NCBI GenBank assembly: GCA_017302135.1
Contig: JAFLDZ010000004.1
Location: 186,001 to 250,000 of the forward strand
Direction of reading: 5' to 3'
DNA: 64,000 nt
Source of the DNA: Lysobacterales bacterium
Lineage (GTDB): Bacteria > Pseudomonadota > Gammaproteobacteria > Xanthomonadales > Xanthomonadaceae
Positions 42,730-51,562 of the stretch are shown here, piece after piece. Under the pieces are notes generated by a model that saw nothing but the letters and a program-made list of their open reading frames with translations, had not been told where the DNA came from and searched no databases. The stretch's first letter is position 1. Each line of letters starts with the position of its first letter. The translations under genes were made by a program, and so were the position numbers.

Positions 42730-43416
42730 TCAAGCGTCGCCGGTACGTGCGATCGCGAAGCGGTAGCCGCGGCCGCGCACGGTTTCGATCGGCTTGAGCG
42801 CGCCGTCGGGGTCCAGTTTCTTGCGCAGGCGACCGATGAAGACTTCCAGCACGTTGGAATCGCGATCGAAATCCTGCTGATAGATGTGCTCGGTGAGGTC
42901 GGCCTTCGATACCAGCTCGCCGGCATGCATCATCAGGTATTCCAGCACCTTGTACTCGTAGCTGGTGAGATCGACGTTGCTGCCGTTGACGCTGACCGTC
43001 TGCGCGGCGAGATCGAGGGTGACCGGTCCGCATTCGAGCGCCGGCTTGCTCCAGCCTGCGGCGCGGCGCACCAGGGCGTTGATACGGGCAAGCAGCTCTT
43101 CGACGTGGAAGGGTTTGACCAGATAGTCGTCGGCGCCCTGCTTGAGGCCTTCGACCTTGTCCTGCCAACTGGAGCGGGCGGTGAGGATCAGCACCGGGAA
43201 CTGTTTGCCTTCGGCGCGCAGGGCCTGGATCAACTCCATTCCCGACATCTTCGGCAGTCCGAGGTCGATGATGCCGATGTCGAACGGCACTTCGCGGCCC
43301 ATGTAGAGGCCTTCCTCGCCGTCCTGAGCGGTATCGACCGCATAGCCTTCGCGTTTCAGCCGGGCGGCCAGGGTCTCGCGGAGGGGGGCTTCGTCTTCGA
43401 CCAGAAGGATTCGCAT
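42730..43416 (-). CDS. phoP: Response regulator PhoP (OmpR family)
   Basis: A 228-residue OmpR-family regulator. The receiver domain opens MRILLVEDEAPLRETL, the phospho-acceptor Asp is in GIIDLGLPKMSG, and the conserved Lys is in YLVKPFHVEELLARI. The winged-helix domain is LECGPVTLDLAAQTVSVNG... ELVSKADLTEHIYQQDFDRDSNVLEVFIGRLRKKL with the recognition helix. It is transcribed ahead of phoQ. The ATG at 43416 has the canonical start; 43428 is an alternative. Confidence 0.95.
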   Translation of the reverse strand: MRILLVEDEAPLRETLAARLKREGYAVDTAQDGEEGLYMGREVPFDIGIIDLGLPKMSGMELIQALRAEGKQFPVLILTARSSWQDKVEGLKQGADDYLVKPFHVEELLARINALVRRAAGWSKPALECGPVTLDLAAQTVSVNGSNVDLTSYEYKVLEYLMMHAGELVSKADLTEHIYQQDFDRDSNVLEVFIGRLRKKLDPDGALKPIETVRGRGYRFAIARTGDA

Positions 43417-43552
43417 CGATCGCTCCAAGGCTGGCGGAGATGCCAGCGTCTCATTCAGGAATGGAGCATAGCCGCGTGCGGGGATGACCGAGCGCCGGAC
43501 GCTCGGTCCGTTCAGATTTCACTTAGGCGCCCCGCCAGCGGCAAGCCTGGCG

Positions 43553-43918
43553 TCAATCCTCTTTGCGTTGGCGGGACGGGTTGTCGCTGTTGCGCGGGGG
43601 AGGCCGGTCCTGGTCGGGGTTCGGCTGGGCGTCGTCCATGTAGATCCGGACGCGGCCTGCGTCGTCGACCACTTTGATCCGGGTGACGTCGCGACCGTCG
43701 TACTGCATGCGCTCTGCGCTGAGCACTTGGCCGCGGTTGGAACGTTCGATCCGGCGGACGGCGTCGGAAACGCTGTCGTCGCGCTGGGAGCGTGCCGGCT
43801 CCGGAGGGGGGCGATCGCCGCGCGGACCACGACCCTGCTGGGCGGCCGCCGGCAGGGTGGCGCTTGCCAGAGCGACGGCCAGAACGGTCAGCGACGGAAG
43901 ACGGCGGGACAGCGACAT
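43553..43918 (-). CDS. Small exported PepSY-like protein upstream of phoPQ
   Basis: A 121-residue protein with a signal peptide (LSRRLPSLTVLAVALASATLPAAA) and a mature part rich in Asp, Arg and Pro. The helical part SVSDAVRRIERSNRGQVLSAERMQYDGRDVTRIKVVDDAGRVRIYMDD looks like a PepSY domain, which often regulates proteases or appears near two-component systems. Its position right before phoP suggests it may be part of the regulon or act on the PhoQ periplasmic domain; both are inference. Start chosen at ATG 43918. Confidence 0.62.
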   Translation of the reverse strand: MSLSRRLPSLTVLAVALASATLPAAAQQGRGPRGDRPPPEPARSQRDDSVSDAVRRIERSNRGQVLSAERMQYDGRDVTRIKVVDDAGRVRIYMDDAQPNPDQDRPPPRNSDNPSRQRKED

Positions 43919-44075
43919 GGGCACAGACTCTGGGAAGGACGGGCGACGGTGGAACACATCATCGCGCCTGGGAGGGTCATTCTTGAAAGCAAGCGGTGAA
44001 TCCGTCCTTAACTTTTTCTTAAGCCGACACCGCCAAGGGTTGGGGTTCAGTGATGAAGCATCGCAGACGCAGGTT

Positions 44076-44987
44076 TCAGTAGAGCTCTCCGACGCAGCAG
44101 CGCAACGATCCACCGGCCGCTTCGATGGCATCCAATGTCACGCTGCGCACCGCGAATCCTGCCGAGGCCAGCGCCGCGCGCGTCGATGACGACAGCGCAT
44201 GTACGGCGGTTGCGCTCATCCAGACCGTCCCCGGGCCCAGTGCGATCGCATTGCCGGCGAAGGCGGCGCGCTCGACAGGCGTCAGAGGGATTGCGTGCGG
44301 TGCGTAGCCGGCGGCGATGGTGTCGACGACCGCTGGATCGGCGAAACCATCGGCGCAGATCATCGCCGCCCGTCCGGCCAGCACCGCCAACACGACGTTG
44401 GTGTGGTATTCGCCCGGGGCGAGATCGAACATCAGGGTCGCGCGCAGGCCGAAAGCGTCGTGCATCAGCCGGGCGCCGGCTTCGTCGCAGCGCTCCGACA
44501 GACCGCAGTAGCCCAGGCCACGCGCACGGTCGATCACCAGTGCGCCGGTGAGTTCGCACACGTGCGGCTGCGTGGACAGATCGATTTCGTCGTAGCCGAG
44601 GGTGTCGGAGAAGAACCGGCGGATGTCGGAACGCGTGGCTTCGCGCCGGCGCACCGGATGGCGCATGCGACCAATGATCGAACGCCCCGGTGCGGTCGCG
44701 AACACATTGTTGGGAAACACCGCATCGGGCGTCGCCGGGTCGCCAGCGAAGCAGATCACCGGCAATTCGGTCGAGAGCGCGCGCTGCAGTTGGCGATGCT
44801 GGGCGGACGCAAGTGCGGCGTCGAATGCGGCAGCTTCGGCCATGTAGCGATTGTCGCTGGCCGATTCCGCCGCCAGCCCGAAACCGTCCGGGGCGACCAG
44901 AAACGCGGCCTTGGCGGTGGCGCGACCGAAGTCGGGCGGGCAGCTGCGTGCGAAGGCGAGGAACGCGGCAGTGTCGCGGGTCAGCAT
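44076..44987 (-). CDS. CtlX-like arginine/citrulline-family hydrolase
   Basis: A 303-residue member of the amidinotransferase/arginine-deiminase superfamily. The substrate-loop FPNNVFATAPGRSIIGRM, the catalytic His in APGEYHTNVVLAVL and a C-terminal CCVGELY with the nucleophilic Cys are readable, the pattern of the CtlX group (citrulline use). It encodes a cytoplasmic Cys hydrolase acting on a guanidino or ureido group. Its ATG is 4 bp from the dusA stop, so the two may be one transcript. The exact substrate is unknown. Confidence 0.8.
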   Translation of the reverse strand: MLTRDTAAFLAFARSCPPDFGRATAKAAFLVAPDGFGLAAESASDNRYMAEAAAFDAALASAQHRQLQRALSTELPVICFAGDPATPDAVFPNNVFATAPGRSIIGRMRHPVRRREATRSDIRRFFSDTLGYDEIDLSTQPHVCELTGALVIDRARGLGYCGLSERCDEAGARLMHDAFGLRATLMFDLAPGEYHTNVVLAVLAGRAAMICADGFADPAVVDTIAAGYAPHAIPLTPVERAAFAGNAIALGPGTVWMSATAVHALSSSTRAALASAGFAVRSVTLDAIEAAGGSLRCCVGELY

Positions 44988-44991
44988 CCGA

Positions 44992-46002
44992 TCATGCCGC
45001 CCGATCGTGCGGCGCGGCGGTGACCGCCAGCGCCTGTTCGATCAGCGACCACTGCGCACCGGGACGGTGCGCGCCTTCGCTGAGAATCTGCCGGAACGCG
45101 CGGCCGCCGCGTTCGCCGTGGAACAGACCGAGGATGTGGCGAGTCATGTGCTTCAGAGCGATGCCGCGCGAAAGCTGGTCTTCGACATACGGACGCCAGG
45201 CGCGGAGCAGGTCGCTGCGGCTGCGTACTGCGCCATCGAACCATGCGGCGTCCAGCCGATGCAGCAGATACGGGTCGTGATACGCGGCGCGGCCGAGCAT
45301 CGCGCCGTCGGTGTGATCCAGATGCGCGCCGGCTTCGGCGAAGTCGGCGATGCCGCCATTGACAATCACCTGCAGTTGCGGACGTTCGCGCTTGAGTCGA
45401 TACGCCCAGTCGTAGCGCAGCGGCGGCACTTCGCGATTTTCTTTCGGCGACAGCCCTTTCAGCCAGGCGTTGCGCGCGTGGATCACGAACATGCCGCAGC
45501 CTGCAGTTGCAATGGTGTCGATGAAGGCGAGGAAATGCGCCCACTCGTGATCGTCGTCCACGCCGAGCCGGCATTTCACCGTCACTGGCACATGCGAGGG
45601 CGCGGCGTCGATCATGGCGGCCACGCAGTCCGCGACCAGCGCCGGTTCGCGCATCAGGCAGGCGCCGAACCGCCCGGCCTGCACGCGGTCCGAAGGACAG
45701 CCGCAGTTGAGGTTGATTTCGTCGAAGCCGTGCTCCGCGCCGATCCGCGCGGCCTGCGCCAGCAGCGCCGGCTCGCTGCCGCCGAGCTGCAGCGCGACCG
45801 GATGCTGGCTGTCGTCTTTCGCGAGCAGTTTCGTGCGGTCGCCATGGATCACCGCGTTCGCATGCACCATCTCCGTGTAGAGCCGCGCATGCGGCGCCAG
45901 CACGCGGTGGAAATTCCGGCAGTGCGTGTCGGTCCAGTCCATCATCGGCGCGACCGACAGACGGAGACGATCTTCGGCGATGGTGGCGGAGCGGGCAGGC
46001 AT
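44992..46002 (-). CDS. dusA: tRNA-dihydrouridine(20/20a) synthase DusA
   Basis: A 336-residue flavin-dependent dihydrouridine synthase. N-terminal motif LSVAPMMDWTDTHCRNFHRVLAP, the catalytic Cys in INLNCGCPSDRVQAGRFGACLM, KCRLGVDD, and the FMN-binding VIVNGGIADFAEA. The length and the opening are typical of DusA, which reduces U20/U20a in the D-loop of tRNA using NADPH. Cytoplasmic. Confidence 0.95.
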   Translation of the reverse strand: MPARSATIAEDRLRLSVAPMMDWTDTHCRNFHRVLAPHARLYTEMVHANAVIHGDRTKLLAKDDSQHPVALQLGGSEPALLAQAARIGAEHGFDEINLNCGCPSDRVQAGRFGACLMREPALVADCVAAMIDAAPSHVPVTVKCRLGVDDDHEWAHFLAFIDTIATAGCGMFVIHARNAWLKGLSPKENREVPPLRYDWAYRLKRERPQLQVIVNGGIADFAEAGAHLDHTDGAMLGRAAYHDPYLLHRLDAAWFDGAVRSRSDLLRAWRPYVEDQLSRGIALKHMTRHILGLFHGERGGRAFRQILSEGAHRPGAQWSLIEQALAVTAAPHDRAA

Positions 46003-46096
46003 CGCGGCATTCTAGAGAGCCTGACCGGCGATTCACAGCCGACAGGCCTGCGCAGCAGCGATTGCCGCCGGGACCACGCACCGCTCAAGAGCAGAC

Positions 46097-46972
46097 ATGG
46101 CCGACGCCGATTATCGAAACATCACCCGATGGCTTGTGGAGCAGATCCGGGCGGGCCAGCCCACGCACGCGCTGCTGCAGTCGATGTCGCAGCAGGGCTG
46201 GCGGCGCGACATCGCCATGGGATTGATCGCGCAGGCGATGGGCGAGCGCTCGGGCGCGACCGAAGTGTCGCCTGCATCCGTCGCTCCGCTGCTGGAACCC
46301 TCAGCAACCTGCGCACCGATGATGCCGGGACCTGCGCTCGACGGCGCGCCGATGTCGCTGGATGTGGGTGATCGCAAGGTGTCGGTGCTCATGACCTTGC
46401 CGGAGCCGAAGGTCGTGCTGTTCGGCGATTTCCTCAGCAAGAACGAATGCGATCGACTGGTGGAAGTGGCGCGCCCGCGCATGCAGCGTTCGCTCACCAC
46501 GGATCTGAAGACCGGGGACAACAAACTGGATGTCGTGCGCACCAGTCGCGGCATGTTCTTCAATCGCGGCGAGAGTCCGCTGATCGCCGCGATCGAAACG
46601 CGCATCGCCCGCCTGCTGGCGTGGCCGGTCGAAAAAGGCGAGCACCTGCAGGTCCTGCACTACCGGCCCGGCGACCGTTACGAGCCGCACTACGATTATT
46701 TCGATCCCGCAGGCGATGCCGCGCCGGCGCTGCTCGCGCGGGGCGGGCAGCGCGTCGCGACCCTGCTGATGTATCTGCGCGAACCCGAAGCCGGCGGGGA
46801 AACGATCTTCCCTGACACGGGGCTGCGCGTCTCGCCCAAGCGCGGCTGCGCGCTGTTCTTCAGCTACGACCGCCCGCATCCATCGACGAAAACCCTGCAC
46901 GGCGGCGCGCCGGTCATCTCCGGCGAGAAATGGGTGGCGACCAAGTGGCTGCGCGAGGGCGTGTTCGCGTAG
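46097..46972 (+). CDS. Prolyl-4-hydroxylase-like 2OG-Fe(II) oxygenase
   Basis: A 291-residue non-heme iron oxygenase. The Fe ligands are the His-x-Asp of EPHYDYFDPAG and the His of TLHGGAPVISGEKWVATKW; the Lys of that last motif fits the 2-oxoglutarate carboxylate. The N-terminal 90 residues are low in similarity and not assigned. Bacterial members hydroxylate prolyl residues in collagen-like or elongation-factor proteins. The substrate here is unknown. It is convergent with tex. Confidence 0.85.
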   Translation: MADADYRNITRWLVEQIRAGQPTHALLQSMSQQGWRRDIAMGLIAQAMGERSGATEVSPASVAPLLEPSATCAPMMPGPALDGAPMSLDVGDRKVSVLMTLPEPKVVLFGDFLSKNECDRLVEVARPRMQRSLTTDLKTGDNKLDVVRTSRGMFFNRGESPLIAAIETRIARLLAWPVEKGEHLQVLHYRPGDRYEPHYDYFDPAGDAAPALLARGGQRVATLLMYLREPEAGGETIFPDTGLRVSPKRGCALFFSYDRPHPSTKTLHGGAPVISGEKWVATKWLREGVFA

Positions 46973-46993
46973 CGCCCGCGTTCGCGCAGGTTT

Positions 46994-49414
46994 TCAGCGT
47001 TTGAGCCCGCGCAGCGCATCCGCCATCGCGGTGTTGGCCGGAGGCGATGCATTGCCGGGACGTGGTTTCTGCGCGCCGCCGCCGGCATTGCGCGCATCGT
47101 TGCGTCCGTTCTTGCGCGCTGTGTCTCCGCCTGCAGCCGCTTGCTCGCGCTTGCCGCCGCGTGCTTCGCCGGGCACATCGTCGAGACGGCAGGTCAGGGC
47201 GATGCGTTTGCGCGGGACGTCCACTTCCATCACTTTCACTTTCACGACATCGCCGACCTTGACCACGCTGCGCGGGTCCTTGACGAACTTGTCGGACAGC
47301 GAGGAGATGTGGACGAGACCGTCCTGGTGCACGCCGATATCGACGAAGGCGCCGAACGCGGCGACGTTGGTGACCACGCCCTCCAGCACCATGCCCGGCT
47401 GCAGATCCGACAGTTTTTCGATGCCATCGGCGAAGCATGCGGCCTTGAACGCGGGGCGCGGGTCGCGGCCGGGTTTTTCCAGTTCGCCGACGATGTCGCG
47501 CACCGTGGGCAGACCGAAGCGGTCATCGGTGAATTGTTCCAGTTTCAGGTTGCGCAGCGTGGCGGTGTCGCCGATCAATTGCGCGATCGGGCGTCCGCAG
47601 GTTTTCACGATGCGTTCGACCACCGGATACGCTTCCGGATGTACGGCCGAGGCATCCAGTGGCTGGTCGCCGTCGGCGATGCGCAGGAAGCCCGCGCACT
47701 GCTCGAAGGTCTTCTCGCCGAGGCGCGGCACTTTCAACAGCTCACGACGCGATGCGAACGCGCCGTGCTGGTCGCGATAGACGACGATGTTCTCGGCCAC
47801 CGCCGCGCTGAGGCCGGCGACACGCGCCAGCAGCGCCGACGAGGCGGTGTTGACGTACACACCGACCGCGTTCACGCAGTCCTCGACCTTCGCATCGAGC
47901 GAACGCGCCAGCGCGTAGGGATTCACGTCGTGCTGGTACTGGCCGACGCCGATCGCTTTCGGTTCGATCTTCACCAGCTCCGCGAGCGGGTCCTGCAGTC
48001 GGCGCGCGATGGATACCGCGCCGCGCAGGCTGACATCGAGATCCGGAAATTCGCGCGCCGCGCGCTCCGACGCCGAATACACCGATGCGCCGGCCTCGCT
48101 GACCACGACCTTCGTGAGTTTGAGCGCCGGAGACTTCGCCATGAGTTCGCCGGCGAGCTTGTCGGTCTCGCGCGAGGCGGTGCCGTTGCCGATCGCGATC
48201 AGTTCGACCTTGTGCGCTTCGCAGATCCGCTTCAGTACTGCGATCGAAGCGTCCCACTGCCGTTTCGGTTCGTGCGGATAGATCGTATCGGTGGCGACCA
48301 GCTTGCCGGTGGCATCGACCACCGCGACCTTCACGCCGGTGCGCAGGCCGGGATCGAGACCCAGCACGGCGCGCGGGCCGGCCGGTGCGGCGAGCAGCAG
48401 ATCCTTGAGATTGTCGCCGAACACGGCGATCGCCTCGTTTTCCGCCTTTTCGCGCGCACTGCCGATCAGGTCGAGGGAAAGATTCATCAGCAACCGCGCC
48501 CGCCACGCCAGACGGCAGGTATCGAGCAGCCACTTGTCGGCGGGGCGGCCCTGCGCAGCGATGCCGGCCGCAAGCGCGACGCGGCCTTCCGCATACGCAT
48601 GGCCCTGTTCGACATCGGTCGTCGGTTCGAGATCCACCCACAGCATGTCCTCGCGCCGGCCGCGCAGCAGCGCCAACATGCGGTGCGAAGGAATGTTCGC
48701 CAGCGATTCGCTGTGATCGAAGTAATCGCGGTACTTTGCGCCTTCGTTCTCCTTGCCGGCGACGACTTTCGCGCGCAGCACGCCCTTGGCCTGCAGCCAG
48801 CTGCGCAGCTCGCCGACCAGCGCGGCGTCTTCGCCGAAGCGTTCGATCAGGATCGCGCGCGCGCCGTCCAGCGCAGCCGCGACATCGGCCACCCCCTTGT
48901 CGGCATCGATGAACGTTCTTGCGCGCTCTTCCGGCGCGATCGACGGATCGGCGAGAATCGCATCCGCCAACGGCTCCAGCCCCGCTTCACGCGCGATCTG
49001 CGCGCGCGTCCGGCGCTTGGGCTTGTACGGCAGATACAGATCTTCCAGCCGCGATTTGCTGTCGGCGGCGAGCAGATCGTCCAGCAGCGGTTTCGTCAGC
49101 TTTCCCTGCTCCGCGATCGACGCGAGGATCGCGTCGCGGCGGTCTTCCATCTCGCGCAGATAGACCAGCCGGGTTTCGAGATTGCGCAACTGCGTGTCGT
49201 CCAGACCGCCGGTGACTTCCTTGCGGTAGCGGGCGATGAACGGCACCGTCGCGCCTTCGTCGAGCAGATCCACCGCCGCACGCACCTGCGCCGGCTGCGC
49301 GACGATCTCGTCGGCGATGGTCTGGGTGATGACGGTCGCGATGGACGCGGCGGAGCGCACGGGCGCGGCGATGCTGGCGGGCGATTCGGAAGACGTTACT
49401 ACTGTGTTGGACAT
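46994..49414 (-). CDS. tex: Tex-family transcription accessory protein
   Basis: An 806-residue protein. The N-terminal helical part has [37 protein letters not shown], a YqgF/RuvC-like domain is seen in [22 protein letters not shown], and HhH elements follow in the middle. The C-terminal S1 domain is at about residues 640-715 ([31 protein letters not shown]). The tail is basic and low-complexity. Tex binds nucleic acid and affects gene expression and stress tolerance. The ATG at 49414 is preferred to 49453. Confidence 0.95.
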   Translation of the reverse strand: MSNTVVTSSESPASIAAPVRSAASIATVITQTIADEIVAQPAQVRAAVDLLDEGATVPFIARYRKEVTGGLDDTQLRNLETRLVYLREMEDRRDAILASIAEQGKLTKPLLDDLLAADSKSRLEDLYLPYKPKRRTRAQIAREAGLEPLADAILADPSIAPEERARTFIDADKGVADVAAALDGARAILIERFGEDAALVGELRSWLQAKGVLRAKVVAGKENEGAKYRDYFDHSESLANIPSHRMLALLRGRREDMLWVDLEPTTDVEQGHAYAEGRVALAAGIAAQGRPADKWLLDTCRLAWRARLLMNLSLDLIGSAREKAENEAIAVFGDNLKDLLLAAPAGPRAVLGLDPGLRTGVKVAVVDATGKLVATDTIYPHEPKRQWDASIAVLKRICEAHKVELIAIGNGTASRETDKLAGELMAKSPALKLTKVVVSEAGASVYSASERAAREFPDLDVSLRGAVSIARRLQDPLAELVKIEPKAIGVGQYQHDVNPYALARSLDAKVEDCVNAVGVYVNTASSALLARVAGLSAAVAENIVVYRDQHGAFASRRELLKVPRLGEKTFEQCAGFLRIADGDQPLDASAVHPEAYPVVERIVKTCGRPIAQLIGDTATLRNLKLEQFTDDRFGLPTVRDIVGELEKPGRDPRPAFKAACFADGIEKLSDLQPGMVLEGVVTNVAAFGAFVDIGVHQDGLVHISSLSDKFVKDPRSVVKVGDVVKVKVMEVDVPRKRIALTCRLDDVPGEARGGKREQAAAGGDTARKNGRNDARNAGGGAQKPRPGNASPPANTAMADALRGLKR

Positions 49415-49534
49415 CGTGACTTCATGCGGCGGACAACGGAGGCCGATTGTCACCGGCTGGGCCGTGTACGTACAGACTGGTGCTGAGAATTGTGATGTGT
49501 AGGGGACTGGCTTTATGAGTTCATGTCGAAAATA

Positions 49535-51115
49535 TTAAAGAGCTTTTCCAGGATTAAGATGGTTTTCAAGTCGAATAATAACTTTGCTTTCCAGCTCAAT
49601 ATAGTCATCAAGAAACTCTGGAATTTTCTTGTCAGAGTCTTGCTTTTGTTGAATCGCTACGCCTTCATTGTTTTTTCTTGGCGCAGAAGAGTTGAATAGT
49701 TTGGTGAACTTTTGAGGGGAGACGCCTTCAAAGTGGAGAAAATTTACGCGATCAAAGCTCTCAAGATTATCCCAATTTATATCTGTATCGGGGTCTTGTG
49801 ATATAGAGTCGTCATGTAGGTCCGCAGCTAGGCTTTTTTCGTACGGCTCGATGAAATATACAGCTCGTATTCCAGCGGCTACGATGTGTCTGGCGCAGCT
49901 ATGGCATGGGTATGTTGTGGTGAACATAATGCAGCCAGATAGCCTTGCGCCTCCTGTCCTTGCTACGCCAATTATTGCATCCATCTCGGCATGAACGGCG
50001 CGAGAAAATTCAATCAAATCTTTTATCCCAGTGTTTTCCCGAATTATTTCTGCTAGTTCAATGGCCTCGCTCTCGCTTTTTCCGAAGTCCATCAGGGCTT
50101 GCTTTACCTCATCTCTAACTCTACGTTTGTGCTTATCGTTATGGCATATTGCGTCTTTAAATACGCAGCGTTGATCGTGAGAGCCAGGCTCGTAGAGTCC
50201 GCCGCCTGCGCGGGGGACATCATTGCATCCAGTGGACAATATGTTGCCGTGGATGTCAGTTATGGCTGCTCCAACTTGCCTTGATAGGCATGCTGATCTA
50301 AGGCTTGCTGTATATGCAGCAAACATCCCTCTTTCTCGGGGGGTTGGTGTTAATCCATTGTCGCCATGAATAAGGCCAATAAATCTTTTTAGAGAAACCA
50401 GAAGTTCTTCGCGATTGTTTCTGGAGTTGCTAACAAAGAACTCTGCATGTTGCAGGGTTTTTTCTAGCTGTTGCCCGTTATCATCAGATTCTTTTCTGTC
50501 TCTTTCCATCAGTCTTTCTGCGAGATGCTTTGGCATTTTCGCAGACAAAAATTTCTTGCGTCGCTCATATCCTGAGAGAACGCCCACCATATAAAATAAG
50601 TTCCGATAAACGCCGCGAAGAAGCTGAATTTCTTTAGGGCTTTTCAGCTGGTCAATCAGGTAAGCGATCTTCCTGGGAACGATCTCTTCAATCTTTGTTT
50701 CTGGATTGTCTATTGCTCGGTGAACTGCAATTTTCTTCATTGCGATCTGAGCGCCGACATCTTCTCCAAGAATTAAGCGAAGATCGTTGCCGAATGTCTG
50801 TAGCTCCCAAATTCTCTTGAATTCGCCACGAGCGTCTTCTTCGTTAGGAGTGTCGTGCGGTGTTAAAGAGTATTTAAGTGAAAGCTCTTTTATGCCTTCA
50901 CTTATTTTTATATTCACAACCTCGTAGCCTCTCTCGGCGAGGGCTTTGCCGAGAGATTCCTTTACGGTATCAAGGCCTGACCCTATGGGGCCACTAAGCC
51001 CAATAATTAATTCCTTAGAGTGCCTCGGCTTTAGATGTTCAGCCGCACTTTTTGATGCAATCTGTTTTGTTTTTTTTTGTGCACCTGCAAGCGCAGATTT
51101 AATTTGTGTGTTCAA
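49535..51115 (-). CDS. AvcD-type antiphage deoxycytidylate deaminase (P-loop + deaminase domains)
   Basis: A 526-residue two-domain protein. Residues 35-160 form a kinase-like P-loop domain opening ELIIGLSGPIGSGLDTV; the loop lacks the Lys of a standard Walker A. The C-terminal domain (about 260-480) has the deaminase zinc site: His375 and Glu377 in HAEMDAI, and Cys404 and Cys407 in PCHSC. This layout and length match the AvcD/DcdV family, in which deamination of dC nucleotides depletes the pool during phage infection. Translation starts at TTG (51115) with AAGGAGGGGG upstream. The DNA is much less GC-rich than the surroundings, which suggests transfer. Confidence 0.85.
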   Translation of the reverse strand: MNTQIKSALAGAQKKTKQIASKSAAEHLKPRHSKELIIGLSGPIGSGLDTVKESLGKALAERGYEVVNIKISEGIKELSLKYSLTPHDTPNEEDARGEFKRIWELQTFGNDLRLILGEDVGAQIAMKKIAVHRAIDNPETKIEEIVPRKIAYLIDQLKSPKEIQLLRGVYRNLFYMVGVLSGYERRKKFLSAKMPKHLAERLMERDRKESDDNGQQLEKTLQHAEFFVSNSRNNREELLVSLKRFIGLIHGDNGLTPTPRERGMFAAYTASLRSACLSRQVGAAITDIHGNILSTGCNDVPRAGGGLYEPGSHDQRCVFKDAICHNDKHKRRVRDEVKQALMDFGKSESEAIELAEIIRENTGIKDLIEFSRAVHAEMDAIIGVARTGGARLSGCIMFTTTYPCHSCARHIVAAGIRAVYFIEPYEKSLAADLHDDSISQDPDTDINWDNLESFDRVNFLHFEGVSPQKFTKLFNSSAPRKNNEGVAIQQKQDSDKKIPEFLDDYIELESKVIIRLENHLNPGKAL

Positions 51116-51136
51116 GCCCCCTCCTTGGCCAGATTT

Positions 51137-51155
51137 TTTTTGATTTGAAAAATCA
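51137..51155. other. Perfect 8-bp hairpin before the AvcD-like gene
   Basis: TTTGATTT-GAA-AAATCAAA, a 3-base loop. It sits between the small ORF and the AvcD-like start and, on the minus strand, is followed by A-rich DNA, so it is not an intrinsic terminator. It could be part of a structured leader or antitoxin RNA. Coordinates are accurate to a base or two. Confidence 0.5.
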
Positions 51156-51166
51156 AAGAGCTGATT

Positions 51167-51370
51167 TCACGCAAGTGATTCGCCAAAATCAATTATGCGT
51201 CGAATTGCTTCGTCGATTTTTTTTTGCTGGGTATCGATACGTGGGAAGTGATATATCACTGCCAAAGAAGGTGCGGGTTTGACTGTCAGAGCAAGCTCAA
51301 GCTGCTCCGTACTTGGAGAGTTCGTACTTCCGCAGATGAGTTGATGTCTTCCATGCAATTCACTATTCAT
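51167..51370 (-). CDS. Small ORF (67 codons) upstream of the AvcD-like gene
   Basis: A 67-residue ORF, with GAGGGGA about 9 bases upstream of the ATG at 51370. It ends 51 bp before the AvcD-like start, on the same strand. The product has a beta-like middle (LALTVKPAPSLAVIYHFPRIDT) and a charged C-terminal helix (QQKKIDEAIRRIIDFGESL). Codon use looks coding-like and AT-rich like the downstream gene. It matches no family known to me. In the Vibrio system the partner of AvcD is a non-coding RNA in this position, so the ORF could be a peptide partner or overlap an RNA. Confidence 0.45.
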   Translation of the reverse strand: MNSELHGRHQLICGSTNSPSTEQLELALTVKPAPSLAVIYHFPRIDTQQKKIDEAIRRIIDFGESLA

Positions 51371-51401
51371 TAGTCTGTCCCCTCGCTGGACTTGTGAAAG
51401 A

Positions 51402-51437
51402 GTACCTGTCATGAGGATCACCACGCGCGACAGGTAC
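51402..51437. promoter_or_regulatory. 9-bp inverted repeat upstream of the AvcD-like unit
   Basis: GTACCTGTC (51402-51410) and GACAGGTAC (51429-51437) form a perfect stem with an 18-nt loop, just upstream of the 67-codon ORF. It may be an operator, an attenuator or part of a structured RNA. The rest of the 447-bp gap between the deaminase start and putA has no other clear feature. Confidence 0.45.
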
Positions 51438-51562
51438 CAGTGAATCGGAACTCTTGACGCAACCCTATACAACTCTCCGTACCTATGCAACGAATTCCGA
51501 GGTGATTGTCGGACAAACTACATTCAGCCTTATGGTCTCTTCATAAGTTGTTGATTTTCATG

